A stretch of DNA of 11,997 nucleotides. Source: Firmicutes bacterium UBA5010. GTDB lineage: Bacteria; Bacillota; Clostridia; Tissierellales; Sedimentibacteraceae. The notes under the pieces are model-generated. The model was not told the origin of the DNA. It ran no database searches and was given only the letters and a program-made list of their open reading frames with translations. The first letter of the stretch is position 1; every line of letters begins with the position of its first letter. Of the stretch, positions 1 to 5,123 are shown in pieces. The position numbers and the translations under genes are program-made. The stretch covers positions 1 to 11,997 of the forward strand of contig DGYI01000033.1 in the NCBI GenBank assembly GCA_002396645.1. Reading direction: 5' to 3'.

Positions 1-2
1 AT

Positions 3-275
3 ATGACTATAGAAATAAGTATCTTAATAGCAGTAATAGGCTGTTTTGTCGGTCTAGGTGGCTGGCTAAAAGGCAGAGACGGAAAGATAGCTACAGATGC
101 AGAGTGGAAAGGGACGGTCAATGCAAAGTTAGATGTAATAGTTGGTATAAACCAAAACGTGAAAGAATTGGATGATAAAATTAATCTTCAGGATACTAAA
201 ATAGCCTCTCTTGAAAGTTCTTATAAGAGCTTGCATAAAAGAGTTGATAAAATGGAGAACAACAATGGAATTTAG
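3..275 (+). CDS. Small phage lysis-module membrane protein with coiled coil
   Basis: This 90-residue protein has one hydrophobic segment at residues 4 to 22, then a charged, heptad-like helix (about 40 to 87, rich in Lys, Asp, Leu and Ile). An N-terminal membrane anchor plus coiled coil, sitting directly before holin genes, is common in clostridial siphophages and resembles XhlA-type proteins in layout. I do not recognise a specific family. The start is only two bases from the window edge, so its ribosome-binding site is not visible, and a longer N-terminus cannot be ruled out. The stop overlaps the start of the next gene by 11 bases, which indicates translational coupling in the lysis operon. 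Confidence 0.65.
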   Translation: MTIEISILIAVIGCFVGLGGWLKGRDGKIATDAEWKGTVNAKLDVIVGINQNVKELDDKINLQDTKIASLESSYKSLHKRVDKMENNNGI

Positions 276-501
276 TAAAAAAATATTATTAATAGCTTTT
301 ATAAGCACTACATTAGTGGTGCTTTTTTCTTGCGTATTAATGTGGCGTACTGGAGATTTATCTCCATTAAATGTAATCTTGGGCGGTTTATTTGCGGAAA
401 TAACCGCTGGTACTGGATTTTATTATTGGAAGGCTAAAAATGAAAATGTATTAAAAATTAAAAATTCTAAGGAGGATTTAAACGATGAATTGGATAACTA
501 G
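265..501 (+). CDS. Small two-TM phage protein, holin-like
   Basis: A 78-residue protein with hydrophobic segments at about residues 7 to 25 and 33 to 52, and a short charged C-terminal tail. The motif FYYWKAKNEN after the second membrane segment is familiar from small proteins next to holins in clostridial phages. The ATG at 265 is chosen because GGAG at 254 to 257 lies seven bases upstream; an in-frame ATG at 211 has no such site and would put a charged, non-phage-like extension on the protein. It overlaps the gene before by 11 bases and the gene after by 17. A holin or anti-holin role is inferred from topology and position only. Confidence 0.65.
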   Translation: MEFSKKILLIAFISTTLVVLFSCVLMWRTGDLSPLNVILGGLFAEITAGTGFYYWKAKNENVLKIKNSKEDLNDELDN

Positions 502-865
502 CAAATGGTACATAAGTATAGCAATTTTAGCAATAGGAGGATTTTTAGGGTTTAAACTATTAAAGTTTTTAAAACTCCCTACTGCTAAGCAAATAGATAA
601 AATAAAAGAGTGGCTGATATTCGCTTGTATGGAAGCAGAAAAAGAACTAGGAGGCAAAACCGGACAACTAAAACTTAGATTTGTATACGATAAATTTATA
701 AGCAAATTTGCTGGAATCTCTAGCTTAGTATCATTTGAATATTTCAGAATCCTTGTTGATGAAGCGTTGTTAACGGTAAGACGCTTATTAGAGGCTAATC
801 CAGCTATTGCAAATTACGTTGGAGGCGATAATAATGAAACTAAGACAATTATTTCTAATAAATAA
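485..865 (+). CDS. Phage holin, LL-H family
   Basis: The 126-residue protein has one N-terminal membrane segment (about residues 8 to 27), then an amphipathic helical domain containing KIKEWLIFACMEAEKELGG and TGQLKLRFVYDKF. These are the hallmark stretches of the LL-H-type phage holin family. Holins of this kind permeabilise the cytoplasmic membrane at a set time so that the endolysin reaches the peptidoglycan. The start is supported by AAGGAGG at 469 to 475, nine bases upstream. The gene overlaps the preceding one by 17 bases and the following endolysin by 32, so the whole lysis cassette is probably translated from one mRNA. Confidence 0.85.
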   Translation: MNWITSKWYISIAILAIGGFLGFKLLKFLKLPTAKQIDKIKEWLIFACMEAEKELGGKTGQLKLRFVYDKFISKFAGISSLVSFEYFRILVDEALLTVRRLLEANPAIANYVGGDNNETKTIISNK

Positions 866-1616
866 TGAGTGCTATAAGATAGGTAAAAAACATGCTGTAA
901 AGGGAATAATGGTGCACTCAACAGGCGCAAACAATCCCAATATTGGTAGATATGTAGGACCTGATGACGGATTATTAAATTCAAGCGGAAACCACTGGAA
1001 TCAGTTCCGTCCTAATGGCAGGCAAGTGTGTGTCCATGCTTTTATAGGCAAGCTTAAAGACGGAACCATAGCAACCTATCAAACGTTGCCTTGGGATATG
1101 GTCGGCTGGCACAGCGGAAGTGGAGCTAAAGGCAGTGCTAACTTTATGGGTTATATAGGCTTTGAAATCTGTGAAGATAATCTGACTGACAGAATATATT
1201 TTAACAAGGTATATAAAGAATCGGTTGAATTATGTGTTTACCTTTGTAAGGAATATAAACTTAATCCAATAACAGATATAATTTGTCATAGTGAGGGTTA
1301 TAAACAAGGTATAGCTTCTAATCATGCGGATGTCATGCATTGGTTTCCTAAATACGGAAAAAGTATGGACACCTTTAGACAAGATGTAAAAAGAGAGTTA
1401 GAAAAAAATAATATTCAGGAGGAAAAGAATATGGATGAAAAAATATACAACACATTAGATGAGTGTCCTGATTATGCTAAGCCTACTATTAAAAAGCTAA
1501 TAGATAATAAATTATTAGAGGGTAAATTAATAAATGGGAAACCATCAGGCTTGAATTTGACAGAACAAATGTTAAGACTTCTTGTTATAAATGATAGAGC
1601 GGGATTATATAAGTAA
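834..1616 (+). CDS. Phage endolysin, N-acetylmuramoyl-L-alanine amidase
   Basis: A 260-residue type 2 amidase that cuts the bond between N-acetylmuramic acid and the L-alanine of the peptide stem to release phage progeny. The catalytic domain covers residues about 20 to 185: MVHSTGA supplies His28, GFEICED supplies Glu111, and CHSEGY (His152) with DVMHWFP (His169) fit the zinc site and active site of Amidase_2 enzymes. A Lys/Glu-rich linker (185 to 200) leads to a small C-terminal domain (201 to 260) ending in LLVINDRAGLYK, a wall-binding module seen in many clostridial phage amidases. The start at 834 follows GGAGG at 821 to 825 by eight bases; the in-frame ATG at 807 lies inside the holin gene without a good site. 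A second internal start is annotated separately. There is no signal peptide, so export depends on the holin. Confidence 0.92.
   Translation: MKLRQLFLINNECYKIGKKHAVKGIMVHSTGANNPNIGRYVGPDDGLLNSSGNHWNQFRPNGRQVCVHAFIGKLKDGTIATYQTLPWDMVGWHSGSGAKGSANFMGYIGFEICEDNLTDRIYFNKVYKESVELCVYLCKEYKLNPITDIICHSEGYKQGIASNHADVMHWFPKYGKSMDTFRQDVKRELEKNNIQEEKNMDEKIYNTLDECPDYAKPTIKKLIDNKLLEGKLINGKPSGLNLTEQMLRLLVINDRAGLYK
1417..1616 (+). CDS. Internal start in endolysin: separate wall-binding domain
   Basis: AGGAGG at 1417 to 1422 lies eight bases before an in-frame ATG at 1431. This start would produce residues 200 to 260 of the endolysin as an independent 61-residue protein, exactly the C-terminal wall-binding domain without the amidase. 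The ribosome-binding site is as strong as that of the full-length gene. Several phage endolysins of Gram-positive hosts (for example CTP1L, CD27L, Lys170) are known to make a free binding domain from such an internal start, which assembles with the full-length enzyme. That this happens here is inference. The feature spans from the internal ribosome-binding site to the shared stop. Confidence 0.6.
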
Positions 1617-1623
1617 TAGAAGC

Positions 1624-1654
1624 AATGCCGGGGCGAATAGTCCCGGTATTTTTT
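1624..1654 (+). terminator. Terminator of the lysis cassette
   Basis: AATGCCGGG (1624 to 1632) pairs with CCCGGTATT (1642 to 1650) with one G-T wobble, and a run of Ts follows (1649 to 1654). It lies eight bases after the endolysin stop codon, so it ends phage late transcription before the XRE gene. Confidence 0.85.
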
Positions 1655-1657
1655 ATT

Positions 1658-1687
1658 TTGTATGATAAAAAGTAATTATGGCATAAT
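1658..1687 (+). promoter_or_regulatory. Candidate promoter of the XRE gene
   Basis: TTGTAT (1658 to 1663) and CATAAT (1682 to 1687) are separated by 18 bases, about 30 bases before the XRE start codon. Since a terminator precedes it, the gene needs its own promoter, and this is the best match in the gap. The match is moderate and the DNA is AT-rich. Confidence 0.35.
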
Positions 1688-1718
1688 AATAAAAAATCAT
1701 TCAGGAGTAAAATAAAAA

Positions 1719-1979
1719 ATGAGATTGGAAATAAAATATTACATAAGGCTATTCAGATTAAAAAGAAAAATGACTACAAAAACTTTATCTGATTTGTCTG
1801 GTGTTTCTCAATCAACTATAAAAGAATTAGAACAAAGAAGAAAAAGAGATATCTCTATTGATGCTATCTTAAAATTAGCAAAAGCTCTGGAAGTGGATTT
1901 TGAGTTATTATTTAAGTGTAGGGAGAATGATCTAGTTAAACAAAAATATAAACGATATAAACTCTACCCAAATAATTGA
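1719..1979 (+). CDS. XRE/Cro-family transcriptional regulator
   Basis: An 86-residue protein consisting of one helix-turn-helix domain (about residues 8 to 65) plus a basic tail. TTKTLSDLSGVSQSTIKELE has the classic XRE helix-turn-helix spacing, and ISIDAILKLAKALEVDFELLF is the usual end of the fold (helices 4 and 5). AGGAG at 1703 to 1707 is 11 bases upstream, a rather long spacing. The gene stands alone between the lysis terminator and the prophage edge and probably has its own promoter. Its location suggests a prophage regulator, possibly of lysogeny or excision, but nothing in the sequence identifies its target. No partner gene sits next to it, so it is unlikely to be an antitoxin. Confidence 0.85.
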   Translation: MRLEIKYYIRLFRLKRKMTTKTLSDLSGVSQSTIKELEQRRKRDISIDAILKLAKALEVDFELLFKCRENDLVKQKYKRYKLYPNN

Positions 1980-2010
1980 AATAATAGAATACATACAAAG
2001 TCTATTTTTC

Positions 2011-2038
2011 TTGATAAATTCAAAAATTATGTTATAAT
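2011..2038 (+). promoter_or_regulatory. Strong promoter-like sequence at the prophage edge
   Basis: TTGATA (2011 to 2016) and a perfect TATAAT (2033 to 2038) are 16 bases apart. Transcription would start near 2045, at the base of the long hairpin that follows. No gene of normal size lies downstream on this strand: a transcript would run through the hairpin and then antisense to the truncated cotJC. The box match is good; activity is inferred. Confidence 0.45.
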
Positions 2039-2043
2039 AAATT

Positions 2044-2091
2044 AAGCACACACAATAAGTATTGAAATATCAATCTATATTGTGTGTGCTT
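2044..2091. terminator. Long hairpin at the prophage/cotJC boundary
   Basis: A perfect 14-base inverted repeat, AAGCACACACAATA (2044 to 2057) and TATTGTGTGTGCTT (2078 to 2091), encloses a second small repeat ATTGA/TCAAT. TTTT follows on the plus strand, and on the minus strand the hairpin is followed by TTAATTTATT, so it could end transcripts from both directions: the XRE side and the truncated cotJ operon. The stop codon of the truncated cotJC frame falls in the loop. It could alternatively be part of the phage attachment region. Confidence 0.6.
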
Positions 2092-2221
2092 TTGCATACA
2101 GAGGCGACGCACTGAATTCACCGTCCGGACCACCGTACTGATTTAGTATATTTCTTGCCATTCTAACATCACGGTTAGAGACTCTAACCGGATACTGTAA
2201 TTTTTTTTCGTACATAAACAT
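2075..2221 (-). pseudogene. cotJC: cotJC 5' fragment, interrupted by the prophage
   Basis: This 48-codon frame starts with ATG at 2221 behind a strong GGGAGG ribosome-binding site. Its residues 4 to 39 match the beginning of CotJC: YEKKLQYPVRV, then QYGGPDGEFSAS. CotJC is a manganese-catalase-like spore coat protein of about 190 residues, made in the mother cell. After residue 39 the expected sequence (a form of SLRYLNQRY) is replaced by an unrelated tail, PLYAKAHTI and a stop. All metal-binding residues of the catalase domain are therefore missing. The break coincides with the end of the prophage, so the remaining ~150 codons should lie at the prophage's other end. The reading frame and start are intact, which fits a gene that can be restored by precise excision better than an old, decaying pseudogene. 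Confidence 0.85.
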
Positions 2222-2279
2222 AAATAATTACCTCCCTTTCTGTGCTAATTTTTAATTAAACTAAAGCTATATACTAAAT

Positions 2280-2672
2280 TTATTCCCATGGCCAAGGACT
2301 GTCAATATATCTCCAAGTACCTGATGCATCAGGTGTATAGGAGTCTAAAGGTCCGAATTTTTTACTGAACTCATCTTTTAATTGCATTAATCTTGTGCTG
2401 TATTCGTGATGTCTTATAAGTGCAACCGGATCATTAGGGTGAGTGTTTAAGAACAGTGCTGAATCAAGTGTTGCAAATTGGTATTTCATTATTTCAAGCA
2501 TTAGAGAATCTCTTTGCTGCATGTTCATATTTCTCATATCTTTCATATCCCTCATGTCTCTCGTATCTTTCATATCTTTCATATCTCTCATGTCTCTCGT
2601 ATCTCTCATATTGTCCATGTCGTCCATATCAAATTCTCTGAAGTTCATATTGTTATTGCATAAAATTTTCAT
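2280..2672 (-). CDS. cotJB: Spore coat protein CotJB with N-terminal repeat tract
   Basis: A 130-residue protein. Residues 51 to 130 are a complete CotJB domain: an N-terminal helix (LEIMKYQFATLDSALFL), the motif NTHPND, and the C-terminal FGPLDSY and SPWPWE. CotJB is part of the spore coat and is encoded with CotJA and CotJC. The usual length is about 85 to 90 residues; here residues 16 to 50 form an extra tract of Met-Arg-Asp, Thr-Arg-Asp and Met-Lys-Asp triplets. The start at 2672 is supported by AAAGGGG within the end of cotJA, eight bases upstream; ATG codons nearer the conserved domain lack a ribosome-binding site. The gap to cotJA is three bases, which implies coupled translation. Expression late in sporulation in the mother cell is inferred from the family. 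Confidence 0.92.
   Translation of the reverse strand: MKILCNNNMNFREFDMDDMDNMRDTRDMRDMKDMKDTRDMRDMKDMRNMNMQQRDSLMLEIMKYQFATLDSALFLNTHPNDPVALIRHHEYSTRLMQLKDEFSKKFGPLDSYTPDASGTWRYIDSPWPWE
2522..2630 (-). repeat. 9-base / 36-base tandem repeats inside cotJB
   Basis: The tract is built from 9-base units encoding Met/Thr-Arg/Lys-Asp. A higher-order period of 36 bases is visible: positions 2541 to 2567 and 2577 to 2603 agree at 26 of 27 bases. Reading frame is preserved throughout. Such tracts can change copy number by slippage, so length may vary between strains. Confidence 0.85.
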
Positions 2673-2675
2673 ATA

Positions 2676-2873
2676 CTACACCCCTTTTCTCATCTTATGG
2701 CTATAAGGAGTAACTAAATCAGGGAAAAGAGTACCTGCGTTAAATGCGTCCTCTACATCCATAAATTCCGGCATTATTTGATATGGTACATATCCGTAGC
2801 CTACCTTAGGCTGAGCCGGCATATAAGGTACTAAAGGCTGATATGCTTCATTCATATTTTGGTTTAATATCAT
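2676..2873 (-). CDS. cotJA: Spore coat-associated protein CotJA
   Basis: A 65-residue Pro- and Tyr-rich protein. The conserved CotJA core is visible in IMPEFMDVEDAFNAGTLFPD followed by LVTPY, corresponding to the family pattern in which a Pro/Gln-rich start is followed by an A-[FL]-x-x-GTL[FW]P-x-L motif. It is the first gene of the cotJ operon and, by family knowledge, is needed for CotJC assembly into the coat. The start follows GAAAGGA by about eight bases. No membrane segment or signal peptide is present, as expected for a protein assembled from the mother-cell cytoplasm. Confidence 0.9.
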   Translation of the reverse strand: MILNQNMNEAYQPLVPYMPAQPKVGYGYVPYQIMPEFMDVEDAFNAGTLFPDLVTPYSHKMRKGV

Positions 2874-2931
2874 ATAAACTCATTCCTTTCAAGACTTAAT
2901 TTTGAATTACAAAATTTTTATCTATATTCTT

Positions 2932-2961
2932 TTATTATGCGAATTTTCGCGGCAAATTTGA
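2932..2961 (-). promoter_or_regulatory. Candidate sigma-E type promoter of the cotJ operon
   Basis: On the minus strand TCAAATT (2961 to 2955) and CATAATAA (2939 to 2932) are 15 bases apart. The first agrees with the sigma-E -35 pattern KMATATT at six of seven positions; the second is a partial match to the -10 pattern CATACAHT. Distance to the cotJA start is about 60 bases. The call leans on the known mother-cell control of cotJ. Confidence 0.35.
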
Positions 2962-3057
2962 TAAAAAATTGTAATTATGTAGAATAATATATACAATTAA
3001 TGTATTCCCTATAAAAGAAAATGTTCAATAAAATAATGCAATTAACTTAAAAAATAC

Positions 3058-3089
3058 GCAAAAAAATCCAGGCAATGTATTGCCTGGGC
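3058..3089 (-). terminator. Terminator of the GntR regulator gene
   Basis: CCAGGCAA (3068 to 3075) and TTGCCTGG (3080 to 3087) form a perfect eight-base stem with a four-base loop. On the minus strand a run of Ts follows (complement of the As before 3067), so it serves the GntR gene that ends at 3158. It also separates that gene from the cotJ promoter. Confidence 0.85.
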
Positions 3090-3157
3090 TTATATCATTT
3101 ACATTGTGAATAAAATTCAAAAAAATAATAAATAAAAATAAATTTATCAGCTAAAAA

Positions 3158-3805
3158 TTAAAATGAATCAAAGCTTGCCTTATCTGCTGACCAATGAACA
3201 TTTTTTATATACTTTTCAAGCTCTTCTTTCTTCTTTTCTTTAAATAATTTTATCATTTCGTAATGTTCTTCATTTGTATGGGTTAATATCTTTTTTTCAT
3301 CCTTAGAATTTTCAAAAACATAATATTTCCTTAAAAAACTGTTTTTTAGCTGATTCAGCAATGAAACCATTTCAGTATTATCAGATAAATTTATATATAA
3401 ATCATGAAATTGCATTTGCAGTTCATGATATTCTTGCCTTAGACCCTGGTTAATTGCAGCATCCATGGACTCAGCTAAAAATTGCATTTTTTTAATAATA
3501 TTATCGTTAATTATATCTACTGCATTATAGGCAAGTTTCCCATCTAATAATCCGATAATTTCATATAAATCCTGTGCTTTTTTTATATCCAGAACTTTAA
3601 CTCGAAATCCTCGTCTGGGTGTTTTCTCCAATAAACCATCTGAGGATAATTGAATAAGAGCTTCTCTGATAGGTGTTCTGCTTATATTTAAAGCATCTGC
3701 AATTTGCTGTTCATTAATTTTGTCTGCGGGTTTTAAAGATCCATCGTTGATTTTTTCAGAAATATACTTATATACATGATCTTTAAGTGACATGTAGGTT
3801 GACAT
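3158..3805 (-). CDS. GntR-family regulator with FCD ligand-binding domain
   Basis: A 215-residue regulator of the FadR subfamily. The winged helix-turn-helix covers about residues 5 to 70: EQQIADALNISRTPIREAL is the recognition region, and RRGFRV is the wing. Residues 78 to 210 form an all-helical FCD domain, where His134 (in QFHDLY), His181 (in NEEHYEMI) and His204 (in NVHW) sit where this family usually binds a metal that contacts a carboxylate ligand. The start at 3805 follows AGAGG by about six bases. The gene is divergent from the arginine-type catabolic operon, with 316 bases between them, and is most likely its local repressor, relieved by a pathway substrate. That link is inferred from position and from the palindrome at the operon's transcription start. 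Confidence 0.9.
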   Translation of the reverse strand: MSTYMSLKDHVYKYISEKINDGSLKPADKINEQQIADALNISRTPIREALIQLSSDGLLEKTPRRGFRVKVLDIKKAQDLYEIIGLLDGKLAYNAVDIINDNIIKKMQFLAESMDAAINQGLRQEYHELQMQFHDLYINLSDNTEMVSLLNQLKNSFLRKYYVFENSKDEKKILTHTNEEHYEMIKLFKEKKKEELEKYIKNVHWSADKASFDSF

Positions 3806-3846
3806 TTCGTACCTCTTTTCATAATTAAATGTATGATATTTTGTTT

Positions 3847-3875
3847 TTTATAAAATATGTTAAATTTTCTCTAAA
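3847..3875 (-). promoter_or_regulatory. Candidate promoter of the GntR gene
   Basis: On the minus strand TTTAGA (3875 to 3870) and TATAAA (3852 to 3847) are 17 bases apart, about 40 bases before the start codon. The surrounding DNA is so AT-rich that chance matches are easy, so confidence is low. The rest of the 316-base divergent region shows no gene. Confidence 0.3.
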
Positions 3876-4053
3876 TAATATCATAGCACTAAGAATCTAA
3901 ATATTCAATAAAAAGTATATAATATTCTGTATATTATTAACTCTTATTCAAATAATATATAACAGATTGCGTATAAACAGTTTATTATAAATGTTTCTGC
4001 GTATTATTACGGTTCCTTAATAAAAGTATTACAGTTTATTAATGAAAACGTTA

Positions 4054-4082
4054 TTGCAATATGTGAGTATAAAATATAAAAT
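4054..4082 (+). promoter_or_regulatory. Candidate promoter of the catabolic operon
   Basis: TTGCAA (4054 to 4059) and TAAAAT (4077 to 4082) have the ideal 17-base spacing, and transcription would start near 4089. This is the best sigma-A type match before the first gene and would give a leader of about 33 bases with a ribosome-binding site at 4111. Confidence 0.5.
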
Positions 4083-4085
4083 ATA

Positions 4086-4095
4086 TTGTATACAA
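4086..4095. promoter_or_regulatory. Palindrome TTGTATACAA, candidate GntR operator
   Basis: A perfect 10-base palindrome that overlaps the predicted transcription start of the operon. GntR-family FCD regulators commonly recognise short palindromes with a GT-N-AC core of this kind, and the GntR gene is next door. Repression by blocking RNA polymerase at +1 is inferred. Confidence 0.5.
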
Positions 4096-4121
4096 AATAT
4101 TTTTAAAATCGGAGGTACAAA

Positions 4122-4892
4122 ATGTTTAATAATGTTATTGTAAGAAGACCGGCAAGGTCATTGGTTGATGGTATAACATCAGCACCGGAATTGGGTAAAC
4201 CGGATTATGAATTAGCTCTAAAGCAGCATGATGCATATATAGAAGCCCTTAAATCCTGCGGAGTTCAGGTAACTGTACTGGAAGCACTGGAAGAGTATCC
4301 TGATTCATGCTTTGTGGAAGATACAGCAGTACTTGCTAAAAAATGTGCAATAATATCTAATCCGGGAGCTGAGACAAGAAGAGGAGAATCAGCCTTAATG
4401 GTTGATACTATTAAAAAGTTTTACAGTGATGATCAGATAGAGTATATTAAATCGCCCGGAACTATGGAAGGCGGAGACGTAATGATGGTAGGAGATCACT
4501 TCTATATCGGATTATCTGCTCGTACGAATGAAGAGGGCTGCAGACAGTTTAAAGAAGCATTGGCTAAATACGGTTATACATGCTCGGTTGTTTCCCTTGA
4601 AGAGGTTTTACATCTTAAAACCGGTGTAAATTATGTTGAAAATAACAATATGCTTGTTTCAGGAGAATTTATTGAAAAAGAAGATTTCAAATCATTCAAT
4701 AAAATTATTGTTCCTGTAGAAGAAGCTTACGGAGCAAATTGCATTTGGGTAAATGATACTGTAATAGTTCCTGAAGGATATCCTACAGTAGAAAAGGGCA
4801 TAAGAGATGCAGGATATAAAGTAATTGTTACAGATACTTCAGAGTACAGAAAACTTGATGGTGGATTGAGCTGCTTATCACTGCGCTTCTAA
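4122..4892 (+). CDS. Dimethylarginine dimethylaminohydrolase (DDAH)
   Basis: A 256-residue cytoplasmic enzyme of the guanidino-group-modifying (pentein) superfamily. DDAH hydrolyses asymmetric dimethylarginine to citrulline and dimethylamine. The family signature is complete: PDSCFVEDTAV (Asp62, Asp67), TMEGGDV with catalytic Glu116, VLHLKTGVNY with catalytic His164, and the C-terminal GGLSCLSLRF with nucleophile Cys251. Arg85 and Arg132 fit substrate contacts. Length and residue spacing are within two residues of the Pseudomonas aeruginosa enzyme as I recall it (Glu114, His162, Cys249). GGAGG at 4111 to 4115 is six bases before the start. It is the first gene of the operon. Arginine itself or a methylarginine variant could be the true substrate, since the family includes arginine deiminase relatives. 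Confidence 0.88.
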   Translation: MFNNVIVRRPARSLVDGITSAPELGKPDYELALKQHDAYIEALKSCGVQVTVLEALEEYPDSCFVEDTAVLAKKCAIISNPGAETRRGESALMVDTIKKFYSDDQIEYIKSPGTMEGGDVMMVGDHFYIGLSARTNEEGCRQFKEALAKYGYTCSVVSLEEVLHLKTGVNYVENNNMLVSGEFIEKEDFKSFNKIIVPVEEAYGANCIWVNDTVIVPEGYPTVEKGIRDAGYKVIVTDTSEYRKLDGGLSCLSLRF

Positions 4893-4945
4893 AAATTTAT
4901 AAACAAATAATCAGCAGATAAACTTTGTAATTGAAACTGCTGTTA

Positions 4946-4980
4946 AAGTTATTAGGGAAGTCATGCTTCCCTAATAATTT
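4946..4980 (+). promoter_or_regulatory. 15-base-pair hairpin between the first two operon genes
   Basis: Positions 4946 to 4960 and 4966 to 4980 pair over 15 bases with a single G-T wobble and a five-base loop (TCATG). Only a weak T-run (AATAATTT) lies in the stem's 3' side and none follows, so it is not a standard terminator. It may cause partial termination, protect the upstream mRNA, or be an RNase processing site that sets DDAH apart from the genes downstream. Confidence 0.6.
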
Positions 4981-5123
4981 ACCTAAGTTATGGGATAAGC
5001 GACAGACAGCGTCAAAAATATATGTCGTCCGTTCAGATATCCTGAAAACAACTGTAGAATCTTGCGATTGCAGGATTACACACAAACACATAGAAATTGT
5101 AAAATTATACGAGGAGGCTAAGT

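Larger units (their letters stand above)
1..2110. mobile_element. Right end of a prophage inserted in cotJC (partial)
   Basis: Three overlapping small membrane-protein genes and an amidase endolysin form a typical Firmicute phage lysis module, all on the plus strand, followed by an XRE regulator. To the right, a cotJC gene reading toward the element loses its homology at about codon 39 to 40 (positions 2107 to 2102), so I place the boundary near 2100 to 2120. The left end, the recombinase and the rest of cotJC lie outside the window. The exact attachment core cannot be fixed from one junction. The prophage call rests on gene content, and the boundary on the loss of CotJC similarity recalled from the family. 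Confidence 0.8.

Noticed and set aside
211..264. Longer start (ATG at 211) for the second lysis-module gene
   Set aside because: No ribosome-binding site at 211, and the extension overlaps the previous gene; the ATG at 265 has GGAG at the right spacing and the family-like start MEFSKK.
807..833. Longer start (ATG at 807) for the endolysin
   Set aside because: It lies inside the holin gene without a ribosome-binding site, while GGAGG at 821 to 825 serves the ATG at 834.
2075..2221. Short frame taken as a complete small protein
   Set aside because: Its first 39 residues are the CotJC start and it is the third gene in a cotJABC order, so a truncated cotJC explains it better.
2522..2630. CRISPR-like repeat array
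   Set aside because: The repeats are contiguous 9-base units without spacers and are in frame within cotJB.
2443..2706. Open frames on the plus strand with Ser-Leu-Tyr/Ile repeats
   Set aside because: They are mirror frames of the cotJB repeat tract; the minus-strand frame has the CotJB domain, ribosome-binding site and operon context.
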